Numbered from the stretch's first letter, positions 36,101-45,265 are shown. The stretch is 64,000 nucleotides of DNA from Hymenobacter fodinae (GCF_004745825.1 NZ_SRLA01000001.1:1364001-1428000); one strand, 5' to 3'. The notes: generated from the sequence alone by a model not told the origin. Numbers and translations are program-made.

Positions 36101-36366
36101 ACTATGTGACCACGGGTAAGTTTTTTAAGATTCGTGAGGTGTCGTTGAGCTACGCTGTCCCCTCCACACTGCTGTCGAAGACTGGTTTTGTGAAAGGATT
36201 GTCCGTGAATCTATACGGACGTAACATCTTCACTTGGGTGCCGAAAGAGAACATCTATACCGACCCAGAATTCAGCTTGTTCAGCGGCAACGCAATTGGT
36301 TTGAACTCCAACCTGCAGACGCCCCCCACCAAGTTTTACGGAGCTACTCTTTCCGCAACTTTCTAA
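33106..36366 (+). CDS. SusC/RagA family TonB-linked outer-membrane transporter
   Basis: This 1086-aa protein has signal peptide MQKTLLSALLIAPVLLQQAAA. It has a carboxypeptidase-regulatory domain (ISGRVTDRANGQGLPGVTV), TonB-box-like LGEVVVTGALG, a plug with GLAGKVSGLQIQTLNNG and ITLRGGRSLTGNNQALVVID, and a long barrel ending GATLSATF. The VTGALG(I)QRQ plug start marks a different SusC subtype from the divergent copy, which has VVGYGTQ. It pairs with the SusD gene 12 bp downstream. GC is clearly lower than in housekeeping genes (26 of 60 in line 34621). The ligand is unknown. Confidence 0.96.
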   Translation: MQKTLLSALLIAPVLLQQAAAQNRQISGRVTDRANGQGLPGVTVLVKGTTTGVSTNADGSYTISAPASATALTFSSIGYVAVERAIGDASTIDIGLASDSKQLGEVVVTGALGIQRQSQQVGYATATLDTKEVTQARVNNVANGLAGKVSGLQIQTLNNGINPSVAITLRGGRSLTGNNQALVVIDGVISQNEVLTALNPDDIASISVLKGANAAALYGSQASNGALIVTTKKGGGAPQITLSQTSQFESISFLPKFQNEFGPGANSWNGDRAGRNDRPDFTPDGSVDVPEENAYTGYENQQFGPRYDGRMVPFGEQLADGSLQMLPYSSRPNERRKFFNTGYQMQNGVTFSAGDERNKFYASFQNVHNNGIIPKDKYDRNTFRLNASHELGKLSVGFNISYAQQVVDQTANLDAPTGVYYAVFNTTSMSPLTSYSDWRNNKFANPNGYANAFYSNPYFNIDNTRAKDRQNTIVGNIDLGYKVFDWLRIQYRLGTTNINQANLTTQDKFLFDAYTLANTNKSTGQQRTGFVRDVTSNLNRINSDLFASVDKTFGDFSVQAILGNNVQQLDSRFNSVASTALATPGLFNLGNRVGNLTGSDGSARTRIYAFYADLTLGYKDYLYVHGSGRYDNLSFLDPDNRSFFYPGLDASFIFTNAIPALKDVSFLDYGKIRGGITKVSQVNLNQTGTGVYQTGGAYRLNSTYSLGFGYPFGSTASFQADNGLVQPGLRPETTRSIEAGIELSFLQRRVAGAITYYTQRSSGQTIPTQISQTSGYSSLLLNGGVVENRGVEADLNITPIRLENSLTVTVGGNFNYNNNEVISLPDGLPQLALTTGGNAQLYAIPGKPFPYLAGSHYSRDAAGRVIMAPTRNTYDTTDPTVYYYPVKAADNQNFGNTQPKYRYGFNTSITFKGITLAGQGELRTGYVVYNGIGEDLDFTGAGARSAMYGRQDFIYPNSVIPQTDASGNTTYIANTSGYTPGGAEFWAQNSTWNRTVAENYVTTGKFFKIREVSLSYAVPSTLLSKTGFVKGLSVNLYGRNIFTWVPKENIYTDPEFSLFSGNAIGLNSNLQTPPTKFYGATLSATF

Positions 36367-36378
36367 TTTCAGACTTTC

Positions 36379-38001
36379 ATGAAAATATCATTTAAAGTAC
36401 TCGCAGTTGGGGCGCTTATGCTTGCCGCAACTGGCTGCGATGATTTCCTAGACATCAACACTAACCCTAACGCGTTGACGGCAGCAACGCCTGATGCAAT
36501 CCTGGCACAGGCACTAGCTGCTACCGCTGCCAACTATAATGGCGGGATCAACAACGGCAATAACTACAACACCTACTCAAGCTTCGCCACTGGTTATTGG
36601 GGCAAATCGGGTGGTGTGAGTGGATTCGGTGAAGAGCGTACGTACAACTACTCTAACTCGTATAACGCAACGCTATTTACTGCCACTTATGATAACCTGA
36701 ATGACTATAACATCATTCAACGGCAAGCTGGCACGTATCCTAACCACGCGGCTATTGCTCGTATCATGAAAGCCTACAACTTCTTGTTGCTGGTGGATCA
36801 GTGGGGAGATATTCCTTACTCTCAAGCGCTACAAGGTGCTGCTGAAACGACTCCTGCTTACGATAAGGCTGCTGACATTTATGCTGACCTTTTAGTCCAA
36901 CTAACTGGAGCCATTGCTGACATCAATACTGCTGCAGCTAATAACACTGCACTTACTGTTGGCGCAGCTGAGGACATTGTTTTTGCTGGTAACATGACTA
37001 AGTGGAAACAATTTGCAAACAGTTTGAAGCTGCGTATCCTAATGCGTGAGTCTCAGACCCCAGATGCAAGTGCTAGCGTTAAAACGCAACTAGCGGCTTT
37101 GCAAACCGCAACAGATGGCTTTATCACTGCTGATGTGGATGTACAACCTAACTACGCGCAAAGCACGGGTCAGCAGAACCCGTTCTATAATCGCTACGGT
37201 GCAACTGCAGCTGGTACTGCTTCTGGCGACCGGGCTTTTATTATCCCGACCAATTATATTATCAACCAGTACAAGGATAACAGTGATCCACGTCTTTCCC
37301 AGCTCTATGGTCAGGGAACAAAGTTAATAGGTGGTGTTGCTACGCCTGGATACTATGGTACCGACCTGGGCGAGGCCAACCCTCCTGCAGTAACAGGTAA
37401 CAACATTGGTTCGCGTTTCCTGCTTAATGGAGGATTATTAAAAGGCCCAACTGCTCCAACCGTTATCATGTTGTTGTCAGAGCAATTGTTTTTGAAAGCA
37501 GAGGCCGAAACTCGTGGTCTCTTCACGGGTGGTGAAGCTGCCGCCAAGCAAGACTACTTGGACGGTATAAAGGCTTCCTTTATGCAATTCTATCGTCCTG
37601 CTAACTCAAACCTGAGAACTGCCACGGGTGTGAATAACGGTACAATTGCTACTGCTACAACGGCTACTCCAGGTGTAACGCAGTATAACACCTATATCAC
37701 CGCAAACGCTACAAACCCTAAAGTCAATTATGACTTGGCTACAGTAAACGGCGCCTTGGGTAAACAAGAAATCATCATCTACCAAAAATATTTGGCTGAA
37801 AATACGGTGGCAAGCACCGAAGCATGGGATGATTTCCGTCGCACGGGTTTGCCAAAGTTCCCGGTTTCTTTAGAGGCAGCTACTCCTGGTAGACTTCCCA
37901 AGCGCTTGATTTATCCGCTATCGGAAATTAGCACGAATGCTGCTAACGTTCCGGCTGGTGTGGATCAGTACACGAAGATCTTCTGGGACGTTGTAGACTA
38001 A
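36379..38001 (+). CDS. SusD/RagB family lipoprotein (SusD-like_2 type)
   Basis: This 540-aa lipoprotein has lipobox LAATGC after MKISFKVLAVGALM. The mature part begins DDFLDINTNPNALTAATPD, typical of the SusD-like_2 branch that pairs with VTGALG-type SusC proteins. Later markers are AIARIMKAYNFLLLVDQWGDIPYSQAL and the C-terminal AWDDFRRTGLPKFP and PKRLIYPLSE. It is predicted to sit on the cell surface over the SusC barrel. It is the last gene of its operon, closed by a terminator 23 bp later. No enzyme gene shares the operon. Confidence 0.95.
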   Translation: MKISFKVLAVGALMLAATGCDDFLDINTNPNALTAATPDAILAQALAATAANYNGGINNGNNYNTYSSFATGYWGKSGGVSGFGEERTYNYSNSYNATLFTATYDNLNDYNIIQRQAGTYPNHAAIARIMKAYNFLLLVDQWGDIPYSQALQGAAETTPAYDKAADIYADLLVQLTGAIADINTAAANNTALTVGAAEDIVFAGNMTKWKQFANSLKLRILMRESQTPDASASVKTQLAALQTATDGFITADVDVQPNYAQSTGQQNPFYNRYGATAAGTASGDRAFIIPTNYIINQYKDNSDPRLSQLYGQGTKLIGGVATPGYYGTDLGEANPPAVTGNNIGSRFLLNGGLLKGPTAPTVIMLLSEQLFLKAEAETRGLFTGGEAAAKQDYLDGIKASFMQFYRPANSNLRTATGVNNGTIATATTATPGVTQYNTYITANATNPKVNYDLATVNGALGKQEIIIYQKYLAENTVASTEAWDDFRRTGLPKFPVSLEAATPGRLPKRLIYPLSEISTNAANVPAGVDQYTKIFWDVVD

Positions 38002-38024
38002 TCAAGTTATATCGTAGAGTACAC

Positions 38025-38053
38025 AAAAGGCTGCCCAATTTGGGCAGCCTTTT
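38025..38053. terminator. Terminator between SusD and convergent prfB
   Basis: The 14-bp arms AAAAGGCTGCCCAA and TTGGGCAGCCTTTT are separated by a single base, so the tip of the stem opens as the loop. It can act in both directions. Confidence 0.9.
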
Positions 38054-38089
38054 GCATTTTCTTGTACACCTATGTGCGATGTGATGAGG

Positions 38090-39167
38090 CTAGCTCTGCA
38101 TCAAATAACCTCTTATATACTCGTCTAAATCACCATCCAGTACGTTTTGCACGTCAGTGCGCTCAATACCTGTGCGGAGGTCTTTAATAAGCTTATAGGG
38201 ATGCAGAACGTAGTTACGGATTTGGGAGCCGAAGTCGATACGCTTTTTGCCTGCTTCTACTTTATCCCGCTCGGCGTTGCGCTTGTCCATCTCAATTTGA
38301 TAGAGGCGAGACTTTAGCATGCGTAGTGCGTGCTCTTTATTCATCAACTGGCTGCGCTCGATTTGCACAGCGATGATGATACCTGAAGGAGCGTGGGTCA
38401 AGCGCACTGCCGTTTCTACTTTATTTACATTCTGACCTCCAGCACCGCCGGCTCGGAAAGTGTCCCAGGAGATGTCAGCAGGATTGATCTGGATGTTAAT
38501 AGTATCATCAACTACCGGATAAGCAAACACGGATGCAAATGAAGTGTGACGCCGGCCGCTGCTGTCAAAGGGCGAAATTCGCACGAGACGGTGTACACCA
38601 ATTTCGCTTTTTAAGTAACCGTAAGCGAATGGGCCATCAATTTCTAATGAAGCTGATTTAATACCTGCTCCTTCGCCGGGTTGATAGCTAACCTGACGTA
38701 CGGTGAACCCTTGTTTTTCGCCCCACATGATGTACATGCGCATAAGCATTTCTGCCCAGTCCTGGCTTTCGGTTCCGCCCGCACCGGGGTTAATTTCTAG
38801 GATGGCCGATAATTGGTCTTCCTCATCGGAGAGCATGCGCTTGAATTCAAGTCGGTCAACGGCTTGTTCGGCGGCTTCAAACTCCTGTTGTATCTCTTGT
38901 TCAGAGACATCGCCCTCACGGTAGAAGTCATACAACACTTCTACATCACCCACCGCTTTTTCAACGGCCTCAAAGTCATCAGTCCATACTTTGAGGGCTT
39001 TGATGTCTTTCATGACCGCTTCAGCTTTTTTGGAGTCATCCCAAAAGCCTGGAGCAGTGGTTTGAGCTTCTGTTTCTAATACTTGTGCTTTACGGTTATC
39101 GTAGTCAAAGGTACCTCCTCAGGGCCTCAGCGCGGCCCTTCAAGTCCTTTACCTGTTCATGGGTCAT
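38090..39167 (-). CDS. prfB: Peptide chain release factor 2, with programmed +1 frameshift
   Basis: RF2 ends translation at UGA and UAA. The gene is read in two frames. A 20-codon leader ([20 protein letters not shown]) starts at 39167 and meets an in-frame UGA at 39105-39107. A +1 shift continues as [14 protein letters not shown] and runs to 38090, giving 358 aa. The shift signals are intact: AGGAGG (39114-39119) just before CTTTGAC (39104-39110). The body has the stop-recognition tripeptide SPF (about 198-200) and GGQ (about 243-245). Low RF2 favours the shift, so the gene regulates itself. Annotators that ignore the shift would start falsely at 39013. Confidence 0.96.
39104..39119 (-). promoter_or_regulatory. 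prfB: prfB recoding site (SD-like element plus CTTTGAC slippery site)
   Basis: On the minus strand the site reads AGGAGGTACCTTTGAC. The internal Shine-Dalgarno-like AGGAGG sits 3 nt before the CTT codon that slips onto TTT, and the 0-frame UGA is followed by C, the weakest termination context. This matches the classic bacterial prfB site. Confidence 0.95.
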
Positions 39168-39220
39168 CGGGACAAAAAGTGAATGATGGAAAGAATGGGT
39201 AAGTGGCAAAGGTCAACATA

Positions 39221-39260
39221 AAAACTGAGGCCAACTTCATGTGAAGTTGGCCTCAGTTTT
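39221..39260. terminator. 19-bp perfect inverted repeat after ilvE
   Basis: The arms 39221-39239 and 39242-39260 match exactly, with A4 and T4 ends. It lies 26 bp beyond the ilvE stop on the minus strand and separates it from prfB. Confidence 0.9.
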
Positions 39261-39285
39261 TATAACTAGGGAAGCGCGTTGAAAA

Positions 39286-40350
39286 TTACACGCGCACCAT
39301 CCAACTGTGGGTATCAGCAGCCTTACCACTCCGGATGTCTGCTAAGGCTGCTGACACGCGGTGCGAGAAAGCGTCGGCGGGTGGCATAGGAAGGGCGTAG
39401 TCTTCTCCTTGGTAACCAATGACGGCAATAGGGGCAATGGTAGCAGCGGTACCTACACCGAAGGCTTCCTGCAGGGTGCCGTTGGCCTGTGCTTCGAGAA
39501 TTTCCAACGCAGACACTTTGCGCTCTTCAACTGGAATATCCCAGTCACGAGCTAATTGGAGCACGCTACGACGGGTAATGCCATCAAGGATAGAAGAGCT
39601 AAGGGCTGGTGTAACAACTTTGCCATTAATAACAAACACAGCGTTCATGGTGCCAGACTCTTCTACATACTTATGTTCTGAAGCATCAGTCCAGATAAGC
39701 TGGTTGTAGCCCTCCTGCTGAGCTAGCTTGGTAGGATACATGGCCGCACCGTAATTACCCGCGTTCTTAGCGAAGCCGGCGCCACCCTCAGCTGAGCGAA
39801 CGTACTTTTCTTCAAAGCGCACGCGCAGGGGCTTATTATAATACAGGCCTACGGGGCAGGTAATAATCATGAACCGGTACGAATCGGAGGGGCGCACACC
39901 CAGCAAACCGTCGGTTGCAAACATGAACGGCCGGATATAAAGAGCACTGCCGGTAAAGCTCGGAATCCACGGAGTGTCTAGACGCAGTAGCTGAGTTAGG
40001 CCCTGCATGAAGATTTCCTCAGGAATAGTCGGCATGCACATACGCTCTGCCGAAGCGTTGAGGCGGTGCAGGTTGTCGTAAGGACGGAACATGTATACCT
40101 CTCCTTGCTCATTTTTGTAGGCCTTCATGCCCTCAAAAATAGCTTGTCCATAGTGCAGGGCTGAATTAGCGGGGCTCACGGTCATGTCGCCATAAGGGAC
40201 AATCTGCGGCTCTTGCCACTCACCATCGTGGTAGTCGACTACCAGCATGTGGTCTGAGAAGGTCTTGCCAAACTCCAAGTGGTTGAAGTCCACTTCGGGG
40301 AGGCGGGAAGCACTGGTGCGCTTCGTCTGGATGGTGAGGGTGTCAATCAT
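39286..40350 (-). CDS. ilvE: Branched-chain amino acid aminotransferase
   Basis: This PLP enzyme transfers the amino group between glutamate and the keto acids of Leu, Ile and Val. The 354-aa protein belongs to the longer, eukaryote-like class. The PLP lysine is Lys195 in GGAGFAKNAGNYGAA. Other markers are ALHYGQAIFEGMKAY, YIRPFMFATDGLLGV and VEESGTMNAVFVING. The start MIDTLTIQTKRT at 40350 is preferred to the upstream in-frame ATG, which adds only a Tyr/Pro-rich dozen residues. It is monocistronic, with its own terminator. Confidence 0.95.
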   Translation of the reverse strand: MIDTLTIQTKRTSASRLPEVDFNHLEFGKTFSDHMLVVDYHDGEWQEPQIVPYGDMTVSPANSALHYGQAIFEGMKAYKNEQGEVYMFRPYDNLHRLNASAERMCMPTIPEEIFMQGLTQLLRLDTPWIPSFTGSALYIRPFMFATDGLLGVRPSDSYRFMIITCPVGLYYNKPLRVRFEEKYVRSAEGGAGFAKNAGNYGAAMYPTKLAQQEGYNQLIWTDASEHKYVEESGTMNAVFVINGKVVTPALSSSILDGITRRSVLQLARDWDIPVEERKVSALEILEAQANGTLQEAFGVGTAATIAPIAVIGYQGEDYALPMPPADAFSHRVSAALADIRSGKAADTHSWMVRV

Positions 40351-40508
40351 AGGAAGAAAGTGGGGTGGGTAGGAATAAGGGTACAATAGCGAATAGGAGA
40401 GACCTTTAAAACGGACTCAGCTAACCACTGGTTGTAAGAGAGGGGTGGGAGGGCAGTAGGAGCGAGTAAAATGCAGAAAGAAAGTGACTTGGGGGTGTGG
40501 ATGAGAAT

Positions 40509-41057
40509 CTACATTCGAGGTTGCCAAGTAACTTCCTCGGCGCCTAAGTCATGCGCCATTTGCCGGCTTAGTACAAACAGAAAATCAGAAAGGCGGTTCA
40601 AATACATCACCACCAGATCGGCGACAAAGGAGTCTTCCCGCAACTGGATAACTAAGCGCTCGGCGCGGCGGCAAACACACCGGGCCACGTGGGCAAATGA
40701 AACAGCGGGATGGCCACCCGGCAAGACAAATACCCGCAACTCAGGCAAGGTAGCGTTCATCTGGTCCATTTGCTGCTCCAGAAGGGTTACGTCCTCGGCG
40801 TGTAAGTCCGGAATTTTCATCTTGGATTTCTCGGGGTCGGAGGCTAATGAAGCACCGATTGTGAAGAGCCGATCCTGGATTTCCTTGAGCAACGGACGTC
40901 GAGTAGCATTGACTTCCTGGTCGCGCACTAGGCCTATGTAGGAGTTTAGCTCATCAACGGTACCGTAGCAGTCGATCCGCAAACTAGATTTAGGGACGCG
41001 AGTACCGCCAATAAGGGAAGTCAAGCCTTGGTCGCCGGTTTTGGTATAGATTTTCAA
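40509..41057 (-). CDS. Cob(I)alamin adenosyltransferase (PduO type)
   Basis: This enzyme makes adenosylcobalamin from cob(I)alamin and ATP. The start is a TTG at 41057, giving MKIYTKTGDQGLTSLIGGTR, the standard N-terminus whose TKTGD loop binds ATP triphosphate. The longer frame upstream has no family similarity. Other motifs are DELNSYIGLVRD and VLPGGHPAVSFAHVARCVCRRAER, with the conserved arginines. The 182-aa length is typical. Its obvious client in the window is methylmalonyl-CoA mutase at 2.4-6.4 kb. An ABC ATPase gene lies 101 bp upstream on the same strand. Confidence 0.93.
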   Translation of the reverse strand: MKIYTKTGDQGLTSLIGGTRVPKSSLRIDCYGTVDELNSYIGLVRDQEVNATRRPLLKEIQDRLFTIGASLASDPEKSKMKIPDLHAEDVTLLEQQMDQMNATLPELRVFVLPGGHPAVSFAHVARCVCRRAERLVIQLREDSFVADLVVMYLNRLSDFLFVLSRQMAHDLGAEEVTWQPRM

Positions 41058-41158
41058 GAGCAGGATAAGTAGAAGGGAAACGTACTCGATAGACAGGCAA
41101 CGGGGCAGAAAGTTGCGGCCTAGCCGGAAGGCGTTGCCTATCGCCGGGCGCAGCAACC

Positions 41159-41881
41159 CTATTTACTTACCAACTGATGGTGCGTGTTTACCTCGTGATT
41201 GATAATATCTGTTTCAATCAGACCATCTCGCAGCCGCACAATACGGTGAGCATAGCGCGCAATATCTTCCTCGTGCGTTACCATGATAATGGTATTGCCC
41301 TTCACGTACAGGGCCTCGAACAGGTCCATGATTTCATGGCTGGTACGGGTATCAAGGGCTCCGGTAGGTTCGTCGGCGAGGATGATGCTAGGGTTATTCA
41401 CTAGTGCGCGGGCAATTGCCACGCGCTGGCGCTGGCCGCCGCTAAGCTCATTGGGTTTGTGCAGAGCCCGTTCAGCTAGGCCTACGCTGCGCAGGGCCTC
41501 ACGAGCAATTTCCTGGCGCTCTGACTTGCCATAACCAGCGTAAATCAAAGGCAGGGCTACGTTATCGAGGGCGGTAGCGCGCGGGAGTAGGTTAAATGAT
41601 TGGAAGACGAAGCCAATCTCGCGGTTACGCACGTCGGCCAGCTGATTGTCGGTCATGTTGCTTACGTCATGGCCGTTTAAGACGTACCTACCGCCGCTAG
41701 GAGTATCCAGACAACCTACGATATTCATGAGGGTTGACTTACCAGAACCGGAGGGTCCCATGAAGGCTACATACTCGCCGCGCTGGATGGTAATGGAAAC
41801 GGATTGCAGCGCGTGGATTTCCTCGGTCCCCATCCGGTAGACTTTGGAGATGTCAGTGGTTTCAATGACGGGGTGCAGCAT
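41159..41881 (-). CDS. ABC transporter ATP-binding protein (MacB/LolD type)
   Basis: This 240-aa ATPase has Walker [10 protein letters not shown] (42-50), Q-loop [15 protein letters not shown], signature [15 protein letters not shown] and Walker [13 protein letters not shown]. The H-loop is in [11 protein letters not shown]. The architecture is that of MacB/LolD/FtsE-type ATPases that drive lipoprotein release or macrolide and peptide efflux with a separate FtsX-like permease. No permease gene adjoins it. The membrane/TPR protein just upstream (13-bp gap, same strand) is a possible but unproven partner. Confidence 0.93.
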   Translation of the reverse strand: MLHPVIETTDISKVYRMGTEEIHALQSVSITIQRGEYVAFMGPSGSGKSTLMNIVGCLDTPSGGRYVLNGHDVSNMTDNQLADVRNREIGFVFQSFNLLPRATALDNVALPLIYAGYGKSERQEIAREALRSVGLAERALHKPNELSGGQRQRVAIARALVNNPSIILADEPTGALDTRTSHEIMDLFEALYVKGNTIIMVTHEEDIARYAHRIVRLRDGLIETDIINHEVNTHHQLVSK

Positions 41882-41894
41882 AACCAAAATCAGA

Positions 41895-44800
41895 TTAGTT
41901 CCAGGGAGCCGTGGAGGCTGTCTGCGCAGTGCGCCGCGACTCTACCAGCGTACGAAAGGTACTATATTCCTGAGGGGAAAGCAACGCGGCCAAGTGCTCG
42001 AGCGGAGCGGCTGCATACTCGTTCAGACCCACTGGAATGGCGGCCAAAACGTAAGCTTTCAACAGCTCTGCTGACTCCGGATTGTAGTCAATTCCCCGCA
42101 GTAAGGTGTTATAAGCAGTAATGAAATCATTGCGCTGGGTATGAAACTGGGCTGCTGCCAGCATACCACTTTCAACAAAAGGAGTTTCCTGCACGAGCTG
42201 AGCATAGAGCTTGGCTGCCTGCTGAGGCTGTTGGTGCGCTTCGGCGAGTACCGCCTCAAAATAACGCCGCCAAGCCAAGTCGGGTCCTTGGAGGTAGGCC
42301 TGTTCCGTGAGTTGCTGCAGGGCTGGCCATTGCTTAGTTCGAACTAGTAGTTCGCCCCGCTGCACATTCCAGGCCGAGGCCTGAATAGAACGAGTGTTGA
42401 CTGCGGGTGCGAAGCGCTGCACTACTTGCTGAGCTGGGGCTAGCTGTCCAGCACGCACTGCTCGCGGTAGCTGAGCTAGAAGGGCCGCTTGACGGGGCGC
42501 AGGCTGTTGAATTGCTGCGGCAGGGGCTAAAAGGTCGGTACTGGCTGGGAACTCGTCACCGCGTAATACCAAGTATTGTGCCTTCAGGGAATCGGAAGCC
42601 TGAGCGTAATCGGCGCCAAAAGCAGGCTGTATGATTGTAAATAGGTCGCGGGTAAGACCTGGCAAGGGCACTTGGGGTTGCTTGAGCAGATAAGTAGCTA
42701 CCCGGCGGGCAGAATCAAGTTGTCCGCTTAAGACCAGTGCGTAGGCTTGGGGTAACCCTGCCGCCGCAGCGCCATTCTGCACCGCTTCGGCTAAGCGCGG
42801 AGCGGCCGCCGCGTATAGTCGCTGATCTAGCAACCACAGCCCTTGGATAGATTGGTAGTAAGCAGCCGCGGGTCCGGAGCCGGTAGCTAAAGGACGCAGT
42901 GTAGCTTGCGCTGCTACTGGCTGACCGCCGTACTGCTGCGTAAGGGCACGTAGAAACAGAAGCTGATCGGCGTACGGCGTGTTGTCTGGTTGCGCGGCAA
43001 GTTGTTTGAGTGTGGGCAGTAGAGCCGTATCTCGGCGCGTAACTTGGCCTAGGGCATAATGGTACAAGCGCGCAAATGTGGCAGGGGATAGTGGCTCCGT
43101 TGATGGCGGGGTTTCTAAAGCTGTTTCCGAACGATGGTTGGTCAGCTGGCCTAGCAGAAGCCGATTGCTTTGCAGGGCCGGGTCGGTAGCATCAGCAGCC
43201 TCGGTAGCGAGCTGTTGAGCCGCTGACCACTGCTGTTGCTGCATGAGGTAGGCCAGTCGGTTGGACTGGAGGACGGAACTGTTGGGGGCCAGTGCTTCGG
43301 CGCGCGCTTGGTAATACGCAACGGAGTCGGAGAGGGAAGAGCGAGTATAGAGCTGCGCTAGGTCACCGGCGATAGAGGCACTACGTGGGGTGCTCTTTAA
43401 ACCTGCTCGCAGAACTTCTAACCGGTCGAAGAAGTCGGCTGGCTCGTTATAAAGAGCTGCCAGGCGCAGCGAAATTTTCTCGGATGGCCTACGGCTCAGG
43501 GCGCGTCGCAGGATGTTGATCTCATTCTGGCGCTGCAGCCGGAAACGATATAACGCTGCCCGACCTAGGCTGGCTTTGTGATTATGCAGGTCAAGCTCAT
43601 CACTCTCAGCGTAGTAACGTTCGGCTAGTAAGGCCAAAGCATCAGTGGTTGGCGCCAGCTCGCTCTGCAGGCGAGTAAGGTCGCCGAGGTTGTTGTAGTA
43701 GGCCGCCTTAACCTGATCGACTACAAAAAAATTGTTGCGTAATTCAACGGCCCCCACAGCTGCTAGGCCTAGCAGATACATGGCGAAGAATGGAAAGCGT
43801 CGCGGCTCATACACCACACGGTGTACTGCCATCTTTTTGCGAATCAACGGACCAAAATTCACTAGCACGTATAGCAGAAAGGCGGTGCCAATAGCTAGAA
43901 GCGCGACGGCAGTAAAGTCGCGGGCGGCAAAGAGAAATGGGTCGTTGGCGGTGGCAAACGCGTAGCCAAGCGCCGTGGCCGCCAACAGGACAACGACCAA
44001 GTAGAGGTAAGTGGCCCCAGGCCAAAATGAAACGAAGGAACCGTACGTGGCGCTACGCTGCTGTAGGCCTAACCAGCCAACTACCACGGCAGGCACCAGT
44101 AGCACGAGCGGGTCGAGGTGCCAACCGGGCAGGATGAGTAGTTCACCATTATTCCAATAATACAAGAGCAACGTGCCCAGGTACAGCAGGCTGGTTAATA
44201 GAAATGGCAATAGCCCAAAACGGCCACTAGGCGTTTCAGCCTGCGTGTTCAGCCATAGTAACCCAAAGATGTTCTCGTAGGCCACCCACAAGACTAGTAG
44301 GGCAAACGTCACGGCTCCCGAGGCCGTGAAGAAAGCCGTGAGATGGAGGGCCGTAACATCGGTTGCGTATTGGCTGCGCGTAAAGAGCAAGACGCCCAGT
44401 ACGGCCACTATAGCACCAAGCACCAGCAGCCTGCTAGTAAAGCTGATGTTGGGTAGAAAAGCGTGGAAGGCAAACGTGCTGCCGCCCAGTAGCACCAAAC
44501 TCAGAATCAAGAAATACTGCTCCCGTGCATTAAATACTCCTAGCAAGTCAGCATTCAGCGACATCAGCAGGAAAATCACCAGGCCCGTGCCAATGATAAA
44601 TGCTGGGCGCGCTAGAGTACTAACGGAGGCAAGAAAATACGCCAATGCTACGCCTAACAGGCCTACAAGTAGTAGGGCAGCCGTAGGTTGCACGTAGGGG
44701 CCATCCACGTCATAAGTCTGCGTGAGCAGGTATCCATTCGCCTGAACAGGTAGCTCAGCTAGGCCTATGCGGACGGACGCGACAGTGGTGGGAACAGCCG

Positions 44801-44951
44801 TTAGCTGGGCTACTGGCCGGAGCGGTAGCACGGCATCATCGCCAGTGGCGTAATGCCAACCCGCCAGCCCCACGGCCAAGACGGTGAAGATGGCTAGTAG
44901 CAGCAGCGGGCCATGCCAGCGGCTATGCGAGGAAGCAGCAGGAAGTAGCAA
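41895..44951 (-). CDS. Large polytopic membrane protein with C-terminal TPR-like repeats
   Basis: The protein has 1018 aa. The N-terminal third has about 11-12 hydrophobic segments ([53 protein letters not shown] and others). From about residue 400 there is a long helical repeat region of TPR character ([54 protein letters not shown]). I know of no named family. The plan recalls O-antigen-polymerase/TPR or DUF2723-like proteins, without matching motifs. It is sandwiched between gatC (3-bp gap) and the ABC ATPase (13-bp gap), so the three are probably co-transcribed. Confidence 0.8.
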   Translation of the reverse strand: MLLPAASSHSRWHGPLLLLAIFTVLAVGLAGWHYATGDDAVLPLRPVAQLTAVPTTVASVRIGLAELPVQANGYLLTQTYDVDGPYVQPTAALLLVGLLGVALAYFLASVSTLARPAFIIGTGLVIFLLMSLNADLLGVFNAREQYFLILSLVLLGGSTFAFHAFLPNISFTSRLLVLGAIVAVLGVLLFTRSQYATDVTALHLTAFFTASGAVTFALLVLWVAYENIFGLLWLNTQAETPSGRFGLLPFLLTSLLYLGTLLLYYWNNGELLILPGWHLDPLVLLVPAVVVGWLGLQQRSATYGSFVSFWPGATYLYLVVVLLAATALGYAFATANDPFLFAARDFTAVALLAIGTAFLLYVLVNFGPLIRKKMAVHRVVYEPRRFPFFAMYLLGLAAVGAVELRNNFFVVDQVKAAYYNNLGDLTRLQSELAPTTDALALLAERYYAESDELDLHNHKASLGRAALYRFRLQRQNEINILRRALSRRPSEKISLRLAALYNEPADFFDRLEVLRAGLKSTPRSASIAGDLAQLYTRSSLSDSVAYYQARAEALAPNSSVLQSNRLAYLMQQQQWSAAQQLATEAADATDPALQSNRLLLGQLTNHRSETALETPPSTEPLSPATFARLYHYALGQVTRRDTALLPTLKQLAAQPDNTPYADQLLFLRALTQQYGGQPVAAQATLRPLATGSGPAAAYYQSIQGLWLLDQRLYAAAAPRLAEAVQNGAAAAGLPQAYALVLSGQLDSARRVATYLLKQPQVPLPGLTRDLFTIIQPAFGADYAQASDSLKAQYLVLRGDEFPASTDLLAPAAAIQQPAPRQAALLAQLPRAVRAGQLAPAQQVVQRFAPAVNTRSIQASAWNVQRGELLVRTKQWPALQQLTEQAYLQGPDLAWRRYFEAVLAEAHQQPQQAAKLYAQLVQETPFVESGMLAAAQFHTQRNDFITAYNTLLRGIDYNPESAELLKAYVLAAIPVGLNEYAAAPLEHLAALLSPQEYSTFRTLVESRRTAQTASTAPWN

Positions 44952-44954
44952 CCG

Positions 44955-45242
44955 TTATTCTAAAACTTTCGGGACACGGAAATAGTCAGAGTCCTTGCGC
45001 GGAGCATTGCGCAGGCCTTCCTGGTGGCTCACCGTGTTGTGAGCTTCATCGGGGCGCAGCACATTGATTTCGTGCGAAAGGTGAACCAGAGGCTCTACAT
45101 TGGACGTATCGAGCTGGCGAAGTTGATCAACCCAGTCTAGAATCTTATTTAAGTCGCCGAGCATTTGCTGCTCCTTGTTTTCGTCGAATTCTAGGCGGGC
45201 CAAATGGGCCAGCTTACGCAGGGTGGCTAGGTCGGTGCTCAC
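44955..45242 (-). CDS. gatC: Asp-tRNA(Asn)/Glu-tRNA(Gln) amidotransferase subunit C
   Basis: GatC stabilises the GatCAB complex that amidates misacylated Glu-tRNA(Gln) or Asp-tRNA(Asn). The 95-aa protein has the family pattern LRKLAHLARLEFDENKEQQM, LNKILDWVDQLRQLDTSNVEPLVH and a C-terminal SDYFRVPKVLE. The start codon is GTG. gatA and gatB are not in the window, as usual where the subunits are scattered. The membrane/TPR gene follows 3 bp downstream, so that gene may depend on gatC translation. Confidence 0.93.
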   Translation of the reverse strand: MSTDLATLRKLAHLARLEFDENKEQQMLGDLNKILDWVDQLRQLDTSNVEPLVHLSHEINVLRPDEAHNTVSHQEGLRNAPRKDSDYFRVPKVLE

Positions 45243-45265
45243 AACAGGAAAAGTAAAACGTAGAA

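Noticed and set aside
27837..38001. Polysaccharide utilisation locus with a defined substrate
   Set aside because: No glycoside hydrolase, lyase, esterase, sulfatase or SusR-type regulator is present, so only the transport pairs can be supported.
38090..39013. prfB as a 307-aa gene starting at the internal ATG
   Set aside because: It would lack the conserved N-terminal domain; the intact leader and shift site upstream explain the full gene.
40471..40941. 156-codon plus-strand frame opposite the adenosyltransferase
   Set aside because: Antisense shadow with Arg/Ser/Thr-rich sequence and no motif.
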